A stretch of DNA of 64,000 nucleotides from Spongilla lacustris (Eukaryota; Porifera; Demospongiae; Spongillida; Spongillidae): the NCBI GenBank assembly GCA_949361645.1, contig OX442432.1:4715990-4779989 (forward strand). The letters are read 5' to 3'. Positions 1 to 12,847 of the stretch are shown piece by piece. The translations under genes were made by a program, and so were the position numbers. The stretch's first letter is position 1. Every line of letters begins with the position of its first letter. The notes beneath the pieces were generated by a model. It did not search any database and was not told where the DNA came from. It saw only the letters and a program-made list of their open reading frames with translations.

Positions 1-1627
1 GGAGGGAGGTCGTTTTGACAACTTTTTGACAGGCAATGTAAACAACTCTTTAACAGGCCAAGGTATTGAAAGGAGTGACTCCCAGACAAACTTGCTTTTG
101 ACCCAAGTTTTAGAACAGTGCACATCCCCTTTGTAAAATGGGTTTCAAGACTCTAAAAACGATATCTGAAAGCAAACAGTCTGCCGTAATGGATGGATGG
201 GTTGCAAATGGCATTGCAGTTTCGTTGGCAACAATGAAGGAGGGGTTAGAAGAAGGGGGCACCCTGTATGAAGAGGCTATGGCAATGGATAAGGTAAAAA
301 CGTTTTTGTTAAAGGTGGGTGATGCAGGGATGCTGCCATTGCTAATCTGCTTGAACAGTTAGACAAATCCGACTCAACATCCAGACAAAGAACAACATGA
401 TAGAGATGGAGGGGGTTGAGGAATTGTACTATACCAGAATGTCAATAACCCATAATGGACAGATGTAATTGAGGAAAAGGATGCAGAAGGTTAGGGTGAA
501 GAGATCGAGGAACACGGGATTGATGGCTGTACTAATAATCTTGACAAAGTAGAAACCCAACTTGCAGAAAACTGATCTGGCAAGCTGCTTCATCCCTATT
601 TGCACCACAAGAGTAGGAGTACCATCAAGATATAAATAACTGCTGACACAATTAATGTTGCTGGTACATGTTATTAAGCACTATATGCGGTGTAATACTT
701 GTTTACAAATTAAGTATTTATTACCTTGCGGAATTCTAAGTTGAGGATTACATACTCACGTTAGCCAACACATTATTTATAAAAATACGTATTCATATTA
801 CGTATTAAATTTATGCTAAATACCATAAGTCCAGTAACAACTCGTTACAATAGCCGCTTTCTTAAGTGAAACGATGAGTGGAATACAAAAGTTCAGCATG
901 GGTGAAAGAGAAACGGTGTGCAGAAAGCACAAATGTGTTTGCATGACGTCATAATTACGTTACTATGTATTTGTGTAGCGCAAGCGCTAGTGTTACTATA
1001 TTATCTCTGCTATTAGTGGAGGATAATGAGCAGTCTACAACTGAAGAGCATCAGATGTGATCCTTATCACTCCACCACCAGTCGACATACAACAACGATG
1101 AGCGTGTTGCAAGCCAGTTGCACGCTAGTCACATGTAGCTTGGCGTAGCTGTAGAGCCTCACATCCATGCAAGGGTCTAGCTATGCCGAACTACGTCACA
1201 TTAATTAGCGTGATTCGTGCGCATTGCCACTTGGAAGTGTAGGAAAGGCCAATGTATTGGGCTATTGAATTCACTGCAATTCAGTTTTTTTTTTTTTTAA
1301 ACAAATCAGTGGAGATAAAACTTTAGAACCCTAAAGTCCAAAACGGCCTATGGAAACGATTTGCTTTAAACCATTTATTTTGCTAATTCTGGGACCAAAA
1401 TGAATTGTTACTGGAACTACGATATAGGAGTATTATTATTTATTTTTCATCCACCTTCAAATCCTTATATACCACCTATTTTTATTACTTGTGGATAATC
1501 GACTGAAACGTAATGTCCATTTTTTCAAGTGATTTGATATAAATTGACAGAGTCATTTTGTACAGTTAAATGTGTATGCTTATGCTCTACTTCCTATGTC
1601 CTGTCTTCTTTCCCCATCCAATAATAG
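1..1627. other. Probable WARS1 intron and unassigned DNA
   Basis: No exon of the upstream part of WARS1 was found here, so this is probably intron or an insertion within it. An open frame at 138-362 (+) encodes about 74 residues that I do not recognise. It has no splice-site context that ties it to WARS1 and may be a transposon relic. Around 1451-1478 a short stretch resembles the inner arm of the foldback element at 41038-41329. An oligo-T run lies at about 1285-1297. Confidence 0.4.
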
Positions 1628-4600
1628 GACCCTTATTTTCGTATGACTCGGGATGTTGCTCCTCGTCTTGGTTACTTCAAGCCAGCTTTGCTCCACTCTT
1701 CATTCTTCCCAGCACTACAGGGGCCACAGTCCAAGATGAGTGCTAGTGATGCCTCTTCTTCCATTTTCCTCACAGATTCACCCAGTGAAATCAAAAATAA
1801 GGTACCCAAAGAGTTGGAAATACTTTTTTTTGTAATTTAGAATGTTTATGAGGTATGTTATACTGTGGGTTATGCAATCATGTTTATTGTTTTATACCAA
1901 GTATAAAGTACTTTACATTAATTAGTGATCCTGAACAGTTTTTGATAGTTTTCCAAATGAAAAGATCTTTGCTATTTTTCTTGTTGCATTTGAGCCCTTC
2001 AAGCTGTAACATTCCACTATGGATTGACATAGGAATGTGCTTCCAATCTTGATATAATATTCAAGTTCATTTATGGAGTTAATAACCTTAATGGTTCTCT
2101 TGGTTCTTGAATTTAATTTGCAACTTAGCAGGCTCATATCAGTTCCTTTGATTCTCTGGTAAGGATTTGTTTGGTTCAAATTGAAGCTCAATTTAAGTAC
2201 AACCCAATATTAATAATCTTTTTTTTTTGTGGTGACAGGGTTAAATAAGCATCACCTCTATACCACAGGTAGTTAACTTGGGAGGTCATGATACTCAACT
2301 TTTTCAGTTTGCAGAGTAAAGGGACCGTTAAGATTATTGCTTAATTTTGTGTGTCAATTCAGGGAGTGGTGAAGTTGTCATCATGTAGTGCAGACATTTG
2401 TCCACCAGCTAAGGGTTTAAGCGAAAGAATGAATTCTGTATAGCATTGGTAATTAATACTGTCATACTATTATTTCTGCAGGTGATGAAATATGCCTTTT
2501 CCGGCGGAAGGGACACTATTGAGGAGCATCGGAGATTGGGAGGCAACACTCAGGTTGATGTTTCATATCAATACCTCACATTCTTCCTCAATGATGATGA
2601 GAAGTTGGAAACAATAAAGAAGGTACATTACATGTACAATTGTAACTTGTACTTTGTGCATATGTGATTAGTTCTACTTGCAGTATTTTGCCAATCAGTG
2701 GCTCAATAGTTCAGTCTGAACCTTGATCAGTTGTATTTTTTTCAACATCACACCAAATGCGATATTTTAATGTGGAAACAATGCTGTGGTAATTTAGTGT
2801 TCCCAATGTATAGCTTTCACCAGAAAATATATCAATAGGTTGTCTATGAGCTCAAAAGTGCAACTAATCATTCAGCATATTTTAAATTGAGCTACCATGC
2901 ACATTTGGGTAAACAACATTTCATCCATCTCATTCTTATTAAGTTCCTTTCTGTCCACAAATTGATGCTTTTTTTTCAATTGCAATCTGGCACCTTTGGT
3001 GTAACGTCAAATGGTAGAGTAGCTCCTGTCATTGAGCCTGTGGAATGGAGATCAACACACTCCCAGTCACTGCAAGTATTGCCAAACCAATATGTGTAAA
3101 CTACTGGAAGCACTCTCATCCCAGATTAACATTAATTACCATATCTTTCGATATTCTGTTCAATAGCGTATTAGTTTAGTTCACCGTTATTGGGTTTGCT
3201 TGCCTTATTGTATACATCATATTATCCTTCACTCCATCCCTTTCGTATGTGACTGTTTGGGCACATACATATAGAGAGCTACACCACTGGTGGCCAGGGC
3301 ATTTGCAGATCTGAGTGGTCCCTAACTCCCCAACTTCGTCAGCCACATGTTACCAGATGACCTAGTGGAGACAAATCCAAACAGACACCGAGAATGAACA
3401 TAATTAGGGTTTTAATCAAATCATTTACCTAGACTTAGGGGTCCTAAATCTTTTTCCCCACCAGATCTCGTTTTTGGAAAAATCCAAATTCTAGCCCAGA
3501 AGTGGCAACATTGCCCCTAATACAGTACTGAACAACATACAGTCACGCATGAATGACTTGCAAGTGACTGGTGCGCCACTCACGCAGATACACTCACTGA
3601 AGCATTATTTTCTTTGCGCTATTAGCAGTACTGCAGATAAGGTGCAAATTACGTTCACTTTGCATACCGCTACAAGAACAATGCACTTGCAAATGATATG
3701 AACTTAATTAGATTGGAGTTTCACTTTCACCACGGCTTAGCTTTTCATTTCGGTGTATTGTTTCACTTATAGAAAATGCCTATTGTAAGGAGAACCCTCT
3801 TAAACAATGGCATACTTTATTGTCTGCCTTGTATCTATCGTGGACTCCCTACATGCATATGCTTTCAAAGTGATACTGTTTTATGTTTTTCGGTCATGAA
3901 GCATTATGGATACACATATAAATGTCATTTGGTTCGACTAGTAGGCCACAATGGACACTGTGTTGGTAGTTAGCTTAGTTCGTGTGGAAAACTCACTTAC
4001 ATTTGTGTACCTACAGTATGCATCAGATTAAAGTTGGCGCTACGCATTACGGTGTAAAAGTACTACGCTCCGATTGCAAAAAATTACGATCGGAATGCAA
4101 TTACCTCGTAAAATATTACGTTCCGTTATGATCGGAAAATATTCCGTTATGGCCGTAATACGATTATGATGCTACTCCCACGCATTGTTTGGACATATGT
4201 CGGGTACATGATGAACATATCGAGATATGTTCCGACAGGCGGTGAAATCTCTCGCGCTAAACGTCCAATCATATCGTTGCGCCCCTGTAGTTGAATGAAC
4301 TAAAGCTGCTCGTAATCCCGCACTAGGGTATCTAACTTATACAGAAACGCCCCTTGTGTGTACGATCAGTTTTTTAAAAATGAAAAAGGCTATTATTATT
4401 TTCTGGTTTATGCTTTTAGAGCTCTTTCATCTTGTCCTTTTGTCTGTTCTGCAATCACGTCTTCTGTTGGCAACAGTGGCGAGGTTTTGTACAGGCAGCA
4501 ATGTTATTACTTCAGGTAAACCACAAGCGTTCTACAGGGCACATGCGTATGATATCATTAGCCACAGTCCGTTGCAAAGGAGCATTAAATGAGATGTTGG

Positions 4601-6972
4601 TACCGTTCCTCTTTATCACTCGAAGTAGTATGCGAGGGAATTATGTACATTGAAAAGTATTCATTGAATTCATTTTCAAGGAAGTTCCCTGCTTTAGATC
4701 GAGTTCGCTCGTATATAAAAATGTAGAAAGCTTATCTTATGCCCCAATCTTATAGCTAAACCAGCCAAAACAAACTTGCGAATTTTAACAGAAAGTTACT
4801 ATGTATGTACATGTAATTCTACTTTAAAATTCATTTAGGGACAATCGTCAGCATAGTTGAAGGAAGATAACGTGCTACATGTGAAAGTTCCAAATCATGC
4901 GGTGAATGAGTTTCCAGCTCTTATAAGAGCCCTGTTTGTGCCCATGGGATGAACTCTCCGGCTAAGAGGGCCCATGGGTGTGGTCAATGGATGAGAAGTC
5001 ATGGGGTTAATGAACTCTCTGGCTATGAGGGCCTATGGGTGTGGTCAATGGGTGAGAAGTCATGGGGTTATTGAACTCTCCGGCTAAGAGGGCCTATGGG
5101 TGTGGTCAATGGATGAGAAGTCATGGGGTTAATGAACTCTCCGGCTATGAGGGCTTATGGATGTGGTCAATGGATGAGAAGTCATGGGGTTAATGAACTC
5201 TCCGGCTATGAGGGCCTATGGGTGTGGTTAATGGATGAGAAGTCATGGGGTTAATGAACTCTCCGGCTAAGAGGGCCTATGGGTGTGGTCAATGGGTGAG
5301 AAGTCATGGGGTTAATGAACTCTCCAGCTAAGAGAGCCTATGGGTGTGGTCAATGGGTGAGAAGTCATGGGGTTAATGAACTCTCCAGCTAAGAGAGCCT
5401 ATGGGTGTGGTCAATGGGTGAGAAGTCATGGGGTTAATCAACTCTCTGGCTAATAGGGCCTATTCAGTATCATTTTTATCTGTAAGCATGACTTCTGAAA
5501 TAACATATATGAGGTATCAGGGGGGAGGTGCCTGTTTACTCTCCGATAACCGCAACAGTGGTTTTAATAACCGCTAACGTACCACCGCTAACGTACCACT
5601 GTAAACAAGGGGATAGCCAAGCTAGCATCTTACACTGCGTTCACACTACCGCGATAGAACGGTTCCAGAACCGTTCTATCACGGAAGTATCATATACAGG
5701 TGTGTCGCCTCGGGCACCCATTTGGCCATTACTCTAGCTAATAGGAGGTCGGAGGGGCGTGCCTGTTTACTCTGACGACCTACTCCTTGAATCAACACTT
5801 ACAGCTGCCTGCCCATTTGCAGTTCCTGGACATGTGTTTTGGACATGTGTTTAGATGTAAGCCTTTTAGCGACCGTAACGGAACGTAACAGCCTTCTAAT
5901 TACATTGCCATCAGAGCGTAATTTTTTTACGGTCATAACAGAACTAATTCCGATCGTAACGCAATTACGGTGCAACGTAATAATCTGAACCGTAATGCGT
6001 AGCGCCAACTTTATTCTGACGCATACTGTAGCTCGAGTACTTACGTAGATCAGTATAGCTGTTTATGTCTGGGTACGAGATAATGAATAACCAGACGGGA
6101 ACAAACAATGGGAGGAAAGAAGGCGGTGTACTTGTCTCACTTGCTGCATGCAACTTATTATGTAGATAGCAATATACATAGTGTAACTGAGACCCACGTG
6201 ATATTAATCAATGCATTACAACATTGCATGATGGCCAAACATTAGGCATTTGGGCCTGTGCACAATCAATGTGTGGGTCCGGAGTCAAGATCCAATGGAG
6301 TTTTAGTGTTTGTTTCAATGCTAACACGAAAATGTTAATGCCAGAATTTGTTCAAGCGCTACCTACATTTGAGCGTTATTTAAATTCAGAAAACTTGTCA
6401 GAAAAGTGTCCTGTTTCCTAATAATAGTCTTGCCCTCTCGACTCTAAACAAACGTAGGTCCTCAGTGGATGTAGTTACAAGAATGGTAGTAGCTCCAAAT
6501 TAACATTTTTAACTACTTACATGTATGTACTACAATACACTATCCTTCAAAAGCGATCGAGACAAACGTTTTGCGATATAGTCCCTTTAATCAAAAATGA
6601 AGGTAACAAGATATAAAAAACATTCTCTCCGAGAAAATTGATGGTATATAGGATTTGAAGGCAATGGTGGTGTAAAAAGGAAGGGAAAGTCCTGTATTTA
6701 GCACTTTTGTAATACATACATTTTAATGTTATTATTAGTGTAAGGTCCAGATATTTGCTACATCACAAATCCAAATCCTGATTATTTTAATGCTCTGCTG
6801 TTCTTAACTGTAGAGCTATGAGAGTGGCAGTATGTTGACTGGAGAGCTGAAGAAGGAGTTGGTCTCCGTGCTGCAGAAGTTGGTCAGTGATCACCAGGAG
6901 AGGAGGAAGGCTGTGACTGATGAGGTTGTGTACCAGTATATGGCTTCTAGGCCACTGAATTTTAAGCAGTAG
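1628..6972 (+). CDS. WARS1: Cytoplasmic tryptophanyl-tRNA synthetase, C-terminal three exons (5' part outside the window)
   Basis: WARS1 is a class I aminoacyl-tRNA synthetase that charges tRNA-Trp with tryptophan in the cytosol. Three exons are visible: 1628-1801, 2482-2622 and 6814-6972 (stop TAG). All junctions are GT-AG and phase 0, giving 157 residues. Exon 1 opens with [16 protein letters not shown] and carries KMSAS, the animal WARS form of the class I KMSKS ATP-binding loop (codons near 1731-1745). Exon 2 encodes [18 protein letters not shown] and the YLTFFL anticodon-domain helix. Exon 3 encodes [18 protein letters not shown] and ends in a family-typical tail. The reading ends where human WARS1 ends, so only the N-terminal two thirds is missing. 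The last intron (2623-6813) is unusually long for this window because a TIR transposon and a foldback fragment sit in it. The family call is very secure. Confidence 0.94.
4951..5460. repeat. 61-bp tandem repeat, about 8.4 copies
   Basis: The unit starts GAACTCTCCGGCTAAGAGGG, continues through a TGGGTGTGGTCAATGG segment and ends GTCATGGGGTTAAT. Copies differ by a few substitutions (CCGG/CTGG/CCAG, TATG/CATG). The array lies wholly inside the TA-flanked transposon. It has no spacer-versus-repeat structure, so it is an ordinary minisatellite. Confidence 0.9.
5654..5681. repeat. 28-bp near-perfect palindrome
   Basis: GATAGAACGGTTC, two bases, then GAACCGTTCTATC. It lies inside the TIR transposon near its right half and could form a hairpin. 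Its function is unknown. Confidence 0.8.
6616..6704. mobile_element. Single-arm fragment of the foldback (long inverted repeat) family
   Basis: This stretch is similar in order and content to one arm of the hairpin at 41038-41329. It shares AAAACATTCTCT, GGTATATAGGATTTGAAGGC, TGGTGGTGTAAAAAG and TCCTGTATTTAGCAC with a few substitutions and an internal deletion. It sits in the last WARS1 intron, about 110 bp before the final exon. Confidence 0.75.
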
Positions 6973-7249
6973 AGAATGGATGATGAAATCATTTGTAAAT
7001 TGATTTTTGATATTGAATAATTCGATGTTATGCCCAAATTTACTATATTGCATGTGTTGTACAGTTACAGCATCCATGCACTTATGAATATTTTCATCAA
7101 TGCCACATGTTGTCCAGTGCTTGCAAAGTGATTATGTAATGATGGGTAACTGTTTCAATAACAGGTTATGCACACTCATTGAGCCATCTACATGCAGATG
7201 TTGTATATTATCAATATGTGCACTAAGTTAATATATTTCGATACATGTA

Positions 7250-8127
7250 CATTATTTTATCCTTATTTCCCCCTCCTCTGCTCATTATATTGTAACATTG
7301 TGTCGAGGAGTTTTGATACATTTGCTGTTTGTCATTCAATAGCTGTAGTGGCTCAGATCAATGTATGTCAACAAAAGGATTCATTTTTCTAAAAACTATG
7401 CTATTTGAAAGTTAATTGCATCAAAACCTAAAAATATTACTTTATAACTCACCACTAACTGCATTTTCATATTTTAAAGCCTTTATAATGCAAGTTTCTT
7501 GGCTAATACACAGTGCTCATACATTAAGAGGTACTAAGATATAGTTCTGACCTATAGATCCAGTGATTATTATGAATTAAATATCTTCATGAAAGACACA
7601 AACACCTGGTTTGGCATCTGTTGTTGAGCTACAGCTAGTTAAATTTACCTCAGAAGTGGTTTTAGTTAAGGATACATTAACCACTAAGGATGAGTCCAAT
7701 TATATAATTGTGTACACAGCCCTAGTGGTTAAGTATAGAGTAACTTGACATGACCACAGTTATGATTGGGCTGCTATAGCAGCTGTTCTTCTCCATGTGT
7801 ACAGCAGTCATACAGTCTACAATTTAGACCAGTGAAGTGTTTTGCAATTCAAACATTTGCAGGAGCAATTTAAATTCAGCTTTCAACTTGATGTGTTTAT
7901 TCACCACAATATGCATCCAAGTACTATAAAATGATTTTTACCCTATGTTTTGTATCTAGCTGTCTCTCGTTATTGCCCAATAATTCAATTCTTCACCAAA
8001 CCAACAGATATTTGTTTGAGTTCATTACTGCATGCATGCCTCAACAAACACTGATCATAGTCTAAGAGGGTTTTATCCCCCCTTATAAGCTTCCGAGTTA
8101 TATCACAGTACTGCTTGTCACTGACCC
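7250..8127. repeat. Segmental duplication, copy A
   Basis: This non-coding stretch is repeated with small indels at about 9711-10794 in the same orientation. Shared landmarks are ATTTTATCCTTATT, CATTCAATAGCTGTAGTGGC, CACAAACACCTGGTTTGGCA, TATGATTGGGCTGCTATAGC and, at the distal end, TGCTTGTCACTGACC. No coding capacity was seen. Confidence 0.85.
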
Positions 8128-8768
8128 CAATAGGATTTGCTCTCAAGAGTACACTGTACATGTATGTGTGGGTCATCATTGTATCCAAAATATTGTATGT
8201 CAACATTGATGCCAATTCTTAGGCCCGGCATACACGAGGCTACCATTTTGTCTGTATTTTTGTCCGTAATCTACACCGGACAGTTTCGCGAGGCCCGCTC
8301 TGAACGGCTGTGGTTTGTTTGAAGTCGTCACCTGAAGTAATCAAATGCTCTACTTTCCAAGTGACTTCCTTCAAACAATTAATCGCTGGCGATGTTGTGA
8401 GTGAGTTGCTGTGTAATATGCTGATCATGACCATTAGATAAACCCAACAAGACAACGAATTATTATTTTTTCCTGTCAGTGAAACTCACTGTTACAATTG
8501 ATTTAAAATCCGTTGCGAAATCAATCATTGATTTGATGCGTGTTTTTTTGCTGTGACGTTTATAGAGGCTATACTTAGAAACTTAGGTGAAGCAGTACTG
8601 AGAAACACATGCATCCCGCTGCAGCCACACGGAAAGTGATCCGGACGGATCAATTTTCGCAGATTACTTAACAATGTAATAATAAAGACTACTCAGTTGC
8701 ATAGTCTATACTATTCAAACTCAGAACCACTTGCTTTTATAAAGTACAGCTATTTTAATCAGTCTCAT

Positions 8769-8886
<118 letters not shown>

Positions 8887-9583
8887 ACACTTACTGCATC
8901 AACTGCATGACATATAATAATGTCTAATGTAGACCCGGCGTCATCCCGGGTGTACATTTGTCTACCGTGGTGCATGTATACAGAAAATAGATTTATTTCT
9001 GTCCTGCCAGTTTAGCATCTCCTTTACATTTGATTGTACAGGTCCTTTAGAGCTTGGCCCGAAATGGCCAAGCCGGCTCTAATTCTTTTTCTCTGGTCCC
9101 AAGCTAGCGAAGCTATTCGATTACGATTCGTTTTATCGCTACAACGTTACCATGTTACATGTAGCCCATAGAGGTTTATAGGCCGATTTCGTCTCTCAGG
9201 TCTTAGAGGCATTGCGTTTCACCCGTTGGAGATAATAACCATTTTGTCGCGAAAAAGAGCTACGTCTATAAGCCGAGATTATAAATTTGTAAGGCAGTAG
9301 CCTTTGTTTAGTGGTATATAGCATCCCTAGTTTATCTTTAACGGGCACTTTATATAACACTTAATAACTATAGATCGAATGCCTAAAGTGAAAAAGAGTA
9401 CGAAGAAATTCAGACAAAACTCTGGCGTTAGTGGCGTACACTCCTGTGCGCCTCTGTGATCTAGCTCTGAAGCAGCCATGGCTCATGAATAATTTATGTA
9501 ACGAGGGTAGCGACACAAATTTTTGCGGGTCTCCAATCCATGTAATGTTAACAATCCGTGCTATAACGTCGGTAACTCCACAA

Positions 9584-9677
9584 AACTCGACCTAGGGTGG
9601 CTGAAAAACCTGTTAAGGACGTTTATACCATGTTTTTTACGTCCTAAGCGTGTTTTTTAGCCACGCTAGGTCGAGTT
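9584..9677. repeat. About 94-bp imperfect inverted repeat (snapback or small MITE)
   Basis: AACTCGACCTAG with GTGGCTGAAAAAC on the left pairs with GTTTTTTAGCCACG and CTAGGTCGAGTT on the right. A nested arm pair (TTAGGACGT-like and ACGTCCTAA) lies in the centre. Almost the whole stretch can fold on itself. Confidence 0.8.
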
Positions 9678-9710
9678 ACCACTTACCAGGTGTTATGTAA
9701 AATTGCTACA

Positions 9711-10794
9711 CTATTTTATCCTTATTGCGCCCTCCTCTGCTCATTGTTGTAACATTGCGTTGCATGGGGAGTTTAGACACATTTGCTGTTTTGTAGGAAA
9801 GCTAGCTGTTTGTCATTCAATAGCTGTAGTGGCTCAGATCAATGGGTGTCAACAAAAGGATTCATTAAAAAAACTATGCTATTTGAAAATTAATTGCATC
9901 AAAACCTAAACTGAAATACTACTTTATCACTCACCACGAACTGCATTTTAATATTATAAAATTGAGGGCTTTTAATGCAGGTATGTGAAGGATCAATCTA
10001 GCCGCAGCCTGCGCGCCGCTCCTTCCCCCCAACTGCTAGACATCCATCACCGTACCAGACAAAGGAATACGTGCACAATACACATTATATATGTATATAG
10101 CATAAGGTCCGCATAAACGTCATTCTAGATTTGGAGGCTCCCTTTGTCAGGGTGGTAGGTCATGAACCCTGACAAAGTAAGATAAACCAGTTCTTGGCTA
10201 ATTTCAATAAACAGTGCTCATACGTACATTAAGCTAAAGAAGTACTATAAAAGTAGGCTGGTAAGATAGTTCTGACCTAGATTATTATGAATTGTATTGA
10301 AGTTAAATATCTTCATGAAAGACACAAACACCTGGTTTGGCATCTGTTGTTTAGCTACAGCTAGTTAAATTTACCTCAGAAGTGGTTGTAGTTAAGGATA
10401 CATATAAGGATGAGTCCAATTATATAATTATGTACACAGCCCTATCGGTTAAGTATAGAGTAACTTGACATGACCACAGTTATGATTGGGCTGCTATAGC
10501 AGCTGTTCTTCTACATGTGTACAGCAGCCAGAGAGATTGTTTTGTAATTCAGCAGTAGCAATTTAAATTCAGCTTTCATGACAACTTGATGTGTTCATTC
10601 ACCATAATATGCATCCAAGTACTAAAACGATTTTTACGGAACCCTATGTTTTGTCTCTAGCTGCCCAATAATTCAATTCTTCACCAAACTATTACTGCAT
10701 GCATGCCTCAATAAACAATGATCATAGTTAAAGAGGGTTTTATCCCCCTAAGCTTCTGAGTTATATCACAGTACTGCTTGTCACTGACCAGTGT
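9711..10794. repeat. Segmental duplication, copy B, carrying a roughly 200-bp insertion
   Basis: Homologous to 7250-8127 in the same orientation. It differs by small indels and by an extra segment of about 9985-10190 that is absent from copy A. The copies stop matching right after TGCTTGTCACTGACC. No coding sequence was recognised. Confidence 0.85.
10142..10177. repeat. Perfect 12-bp stem, 12-nt loop hairpin
   Basis: CTTTGTCAGGGT (10142-10153) and its exact reverse complement ACCCTGACAAAG (10166-10177) flank a 12-nt loop. It lies in the segment present only in duplication copy B and may be the end of the inserted element. Confidence 0.8.
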
Positions 10795-12073
10795 TGCCGC
10801 GAAATAAACTTCCTCGTTAATCGTCTTAGTTCGTCTATATCGCGATATATATCGCATTTAATCTACATGTATCGCGAAATAATGAAATTATTCATGATCA
10901 ATTTTTGCTTGGTTATTCATTGATATTGTTGGAGTGAAATTATCCAATAAAACCTAACGTTTCTTGCTACCAAAGGCGATTTAATTTCAAATGCGTTGAC
11001 CGCAGAGCGTTCAAAGGTGCCGTATGAGACTATTGGTTCTTGCTGAGTGGTTTTGCAGCAGCTTGTGCTACGGCTCGAACATGATGATGTATCACATACT
11101 AAACGTCCGTGCATGGAATAAAGGAAAGACAGCAAAAGTGAATATATATGGACCTATCTAGATATTGTGAAATGTATATACACGCGCAGCTGCAAGAAGG
11201 AAAGAGTGAGCACTGAAAAAGCCAAATTAAAGGTGCCGGATGTATTGATAACTTTATTTCCCAAGGCATGCACCGCCTGTCATGAAAAGGGAGCTAGAAA
11301 TTTGCCCAGCACATACAAGATGAACTTGAACGATGCCTTAAGGAAGCTTAAAGGTTTGCCTTCTCACTTGTTGTTGAGCTAATACGTACAGCAAATTGCA
11401 TTTGCGGTAGCTAATTGTATTAGTTAGATATATACCACTAATTGTACACAGCCCAATATCAGATCACGTTTTCAAGGTCCTTTTACGAACGTATAGTGTA
11501 ACTTGTATTAGCCACAGCCTTGGATGAATTAGTAATTTATTGTTACAACGGATGTTTCACTAATAGATGCAATATGATTTATTAAAAGGTTGCAGTTTCT
11601 TACATGTACATCAAATTTGCAATAACCATGCATTTCCATTTTAAAGAATTCCGCTTTGGCTAGCCGTCAAACTTTATTGGCAAAATTAAAAATTCAACAG
11701 ATTGTTATCCATCTGCCAGTCCATCGATGGTCTGATTTACGTATAAGGAAATGCTTTTGAATGCGCAAGGAATTTTATACATTCATTTCAAAAGATGTTT
11801 AACCCCGCTCTATGCCTAATAAATTTCTGGATCAGCGCCTGAACAGAGAACGCATTGAACACTGTAATTCGAAAGAATAACAATTTTTAAATAAGGAAAT
11901 GGGGGCCGGGCCACGCAGCACATGGCACCCTGCTAATTAATCATTGAGACTTACCACTACCAGAGCCTTCCTTTGAGCTAGATTTAGGTTGAAATGACCC
12001 CTATGCTATGCAAATTGATTCTTATTTTTCACTACACATGAGTAGATCAGTGGTAAAAATGTATCGGATTGTA

Positions 12074-12110
<37 letters not shown>

Positions 12111-12847
12111 CCCCCTGCATGAATTTGCAGTGATACCAGCTGTTGCGCACTGTACTGTACCTTGCATGTATCAGGCCGACAAATAACAGCTGTATAACAA
12201 ATCCTTTTGGTATTCAGTTTGATGCTTTCCTTGGGAAGGGTATAAAGTTCTTCAATATCATAACTTGATTCTGTTGCATTTTCACTGCTTTGTCTATAGT
12301 TCTGCCAAGTTTGCTGGAGAAACCCATACAAAATTAATATCACACACAAACTGAAAAATTGGTTACTGACTGCAAAACACCTGAAACAGGAAGATCGCAA
12401 TAGCTTGCATTGAGCCATCGATCTTGTCGTAAATTGGGCCTGCCTCGGGCCACTTGCTGACATAAAAGTTGTAAACATAGGTTAGTTCACTACTACGACT
12501 ATAAGGACTTAATTAACCTTTTGCCACACTTGTGCACGGACTGGAATTGGTACTATCGCGCATGCTTGCACGTCGCACTAGAAATCGCGATTCATATGCA
12601 CTATATACAATCTTTGAAACGTGAACCGCTATCGCCGAGAGCAGAAATTATTAATACGCATAGACTTTAATATTCAATTTATTAACACGTATAGACATTA
12701 ATACTGATTCAATTGAGAGCCCTAACGTTATAGCGATTCCATCCTGTCCTACACATCCCTACACATATATAATTTACCACAGCAATCGGGAAGATTTATT
12801 ATAGAGCTGCCAATCATATTTTTGTTAGAGGTGCATGCATTACAAAT
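10795..12847. other. Intergenic, no gene recognised; contains a poly-C tract
   Basis: There is a C homopolymer of about 32 bases at about 12075-12106, continuing as TCCCCCC. A 71-residue open frame at 11167-11382 (+) and a 143-residue frame at 12047-12478 (-) resemble no family I know; the second runs through the poly-C as poly-Gly. The last 100-200 bp should hold the promoter of the gene at 12848. ACACATATATAATTT near 12762-12776 is a possible TATA-like element about 75 bp upstream of the ATG, which is weak evidence. Confidence 0.4.

Larger units (their letters stand above)
4014..6028. mobile_element. Non-autonomous TIR DNA transposon with TA target duplication, inside a WARS1 intron
   Basis: The left end at 4014-4052 starts CAGTATGCATCAGATTAAAG. 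The right end at 5990-6028 is its reverse complement over 39 bp with two mismatches. Both ends are flanked by TA (4012-4013 and 6029-6030). CAGT ends with a TA duplication suggest the Tc1/mariner/pogo superfamily. Subterminal regions to about 4160 and from about 5865 are rich in TTACG/CGTAA motifs on opposite strands, as in MITE-like elements. I see no transposase; the short open frames inside are not recognisable. The middle is a 61-bp tandem array. The superfamily is inferred from the ends only. Confidence 0.85.

Noticed and set aside
4951..5460. CRISPR-like regular array
   Set aside because: The 61-bp units are contiguous with no unique spacers, and the context is eukaryotic and inside a transposon.
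12047..12478. 143-codon minus-strand open frame ending in poly-Gly
   Set aside because: The poly-Gly comes from the poly-C tract, and the remainder has no family resemblance or splice support.
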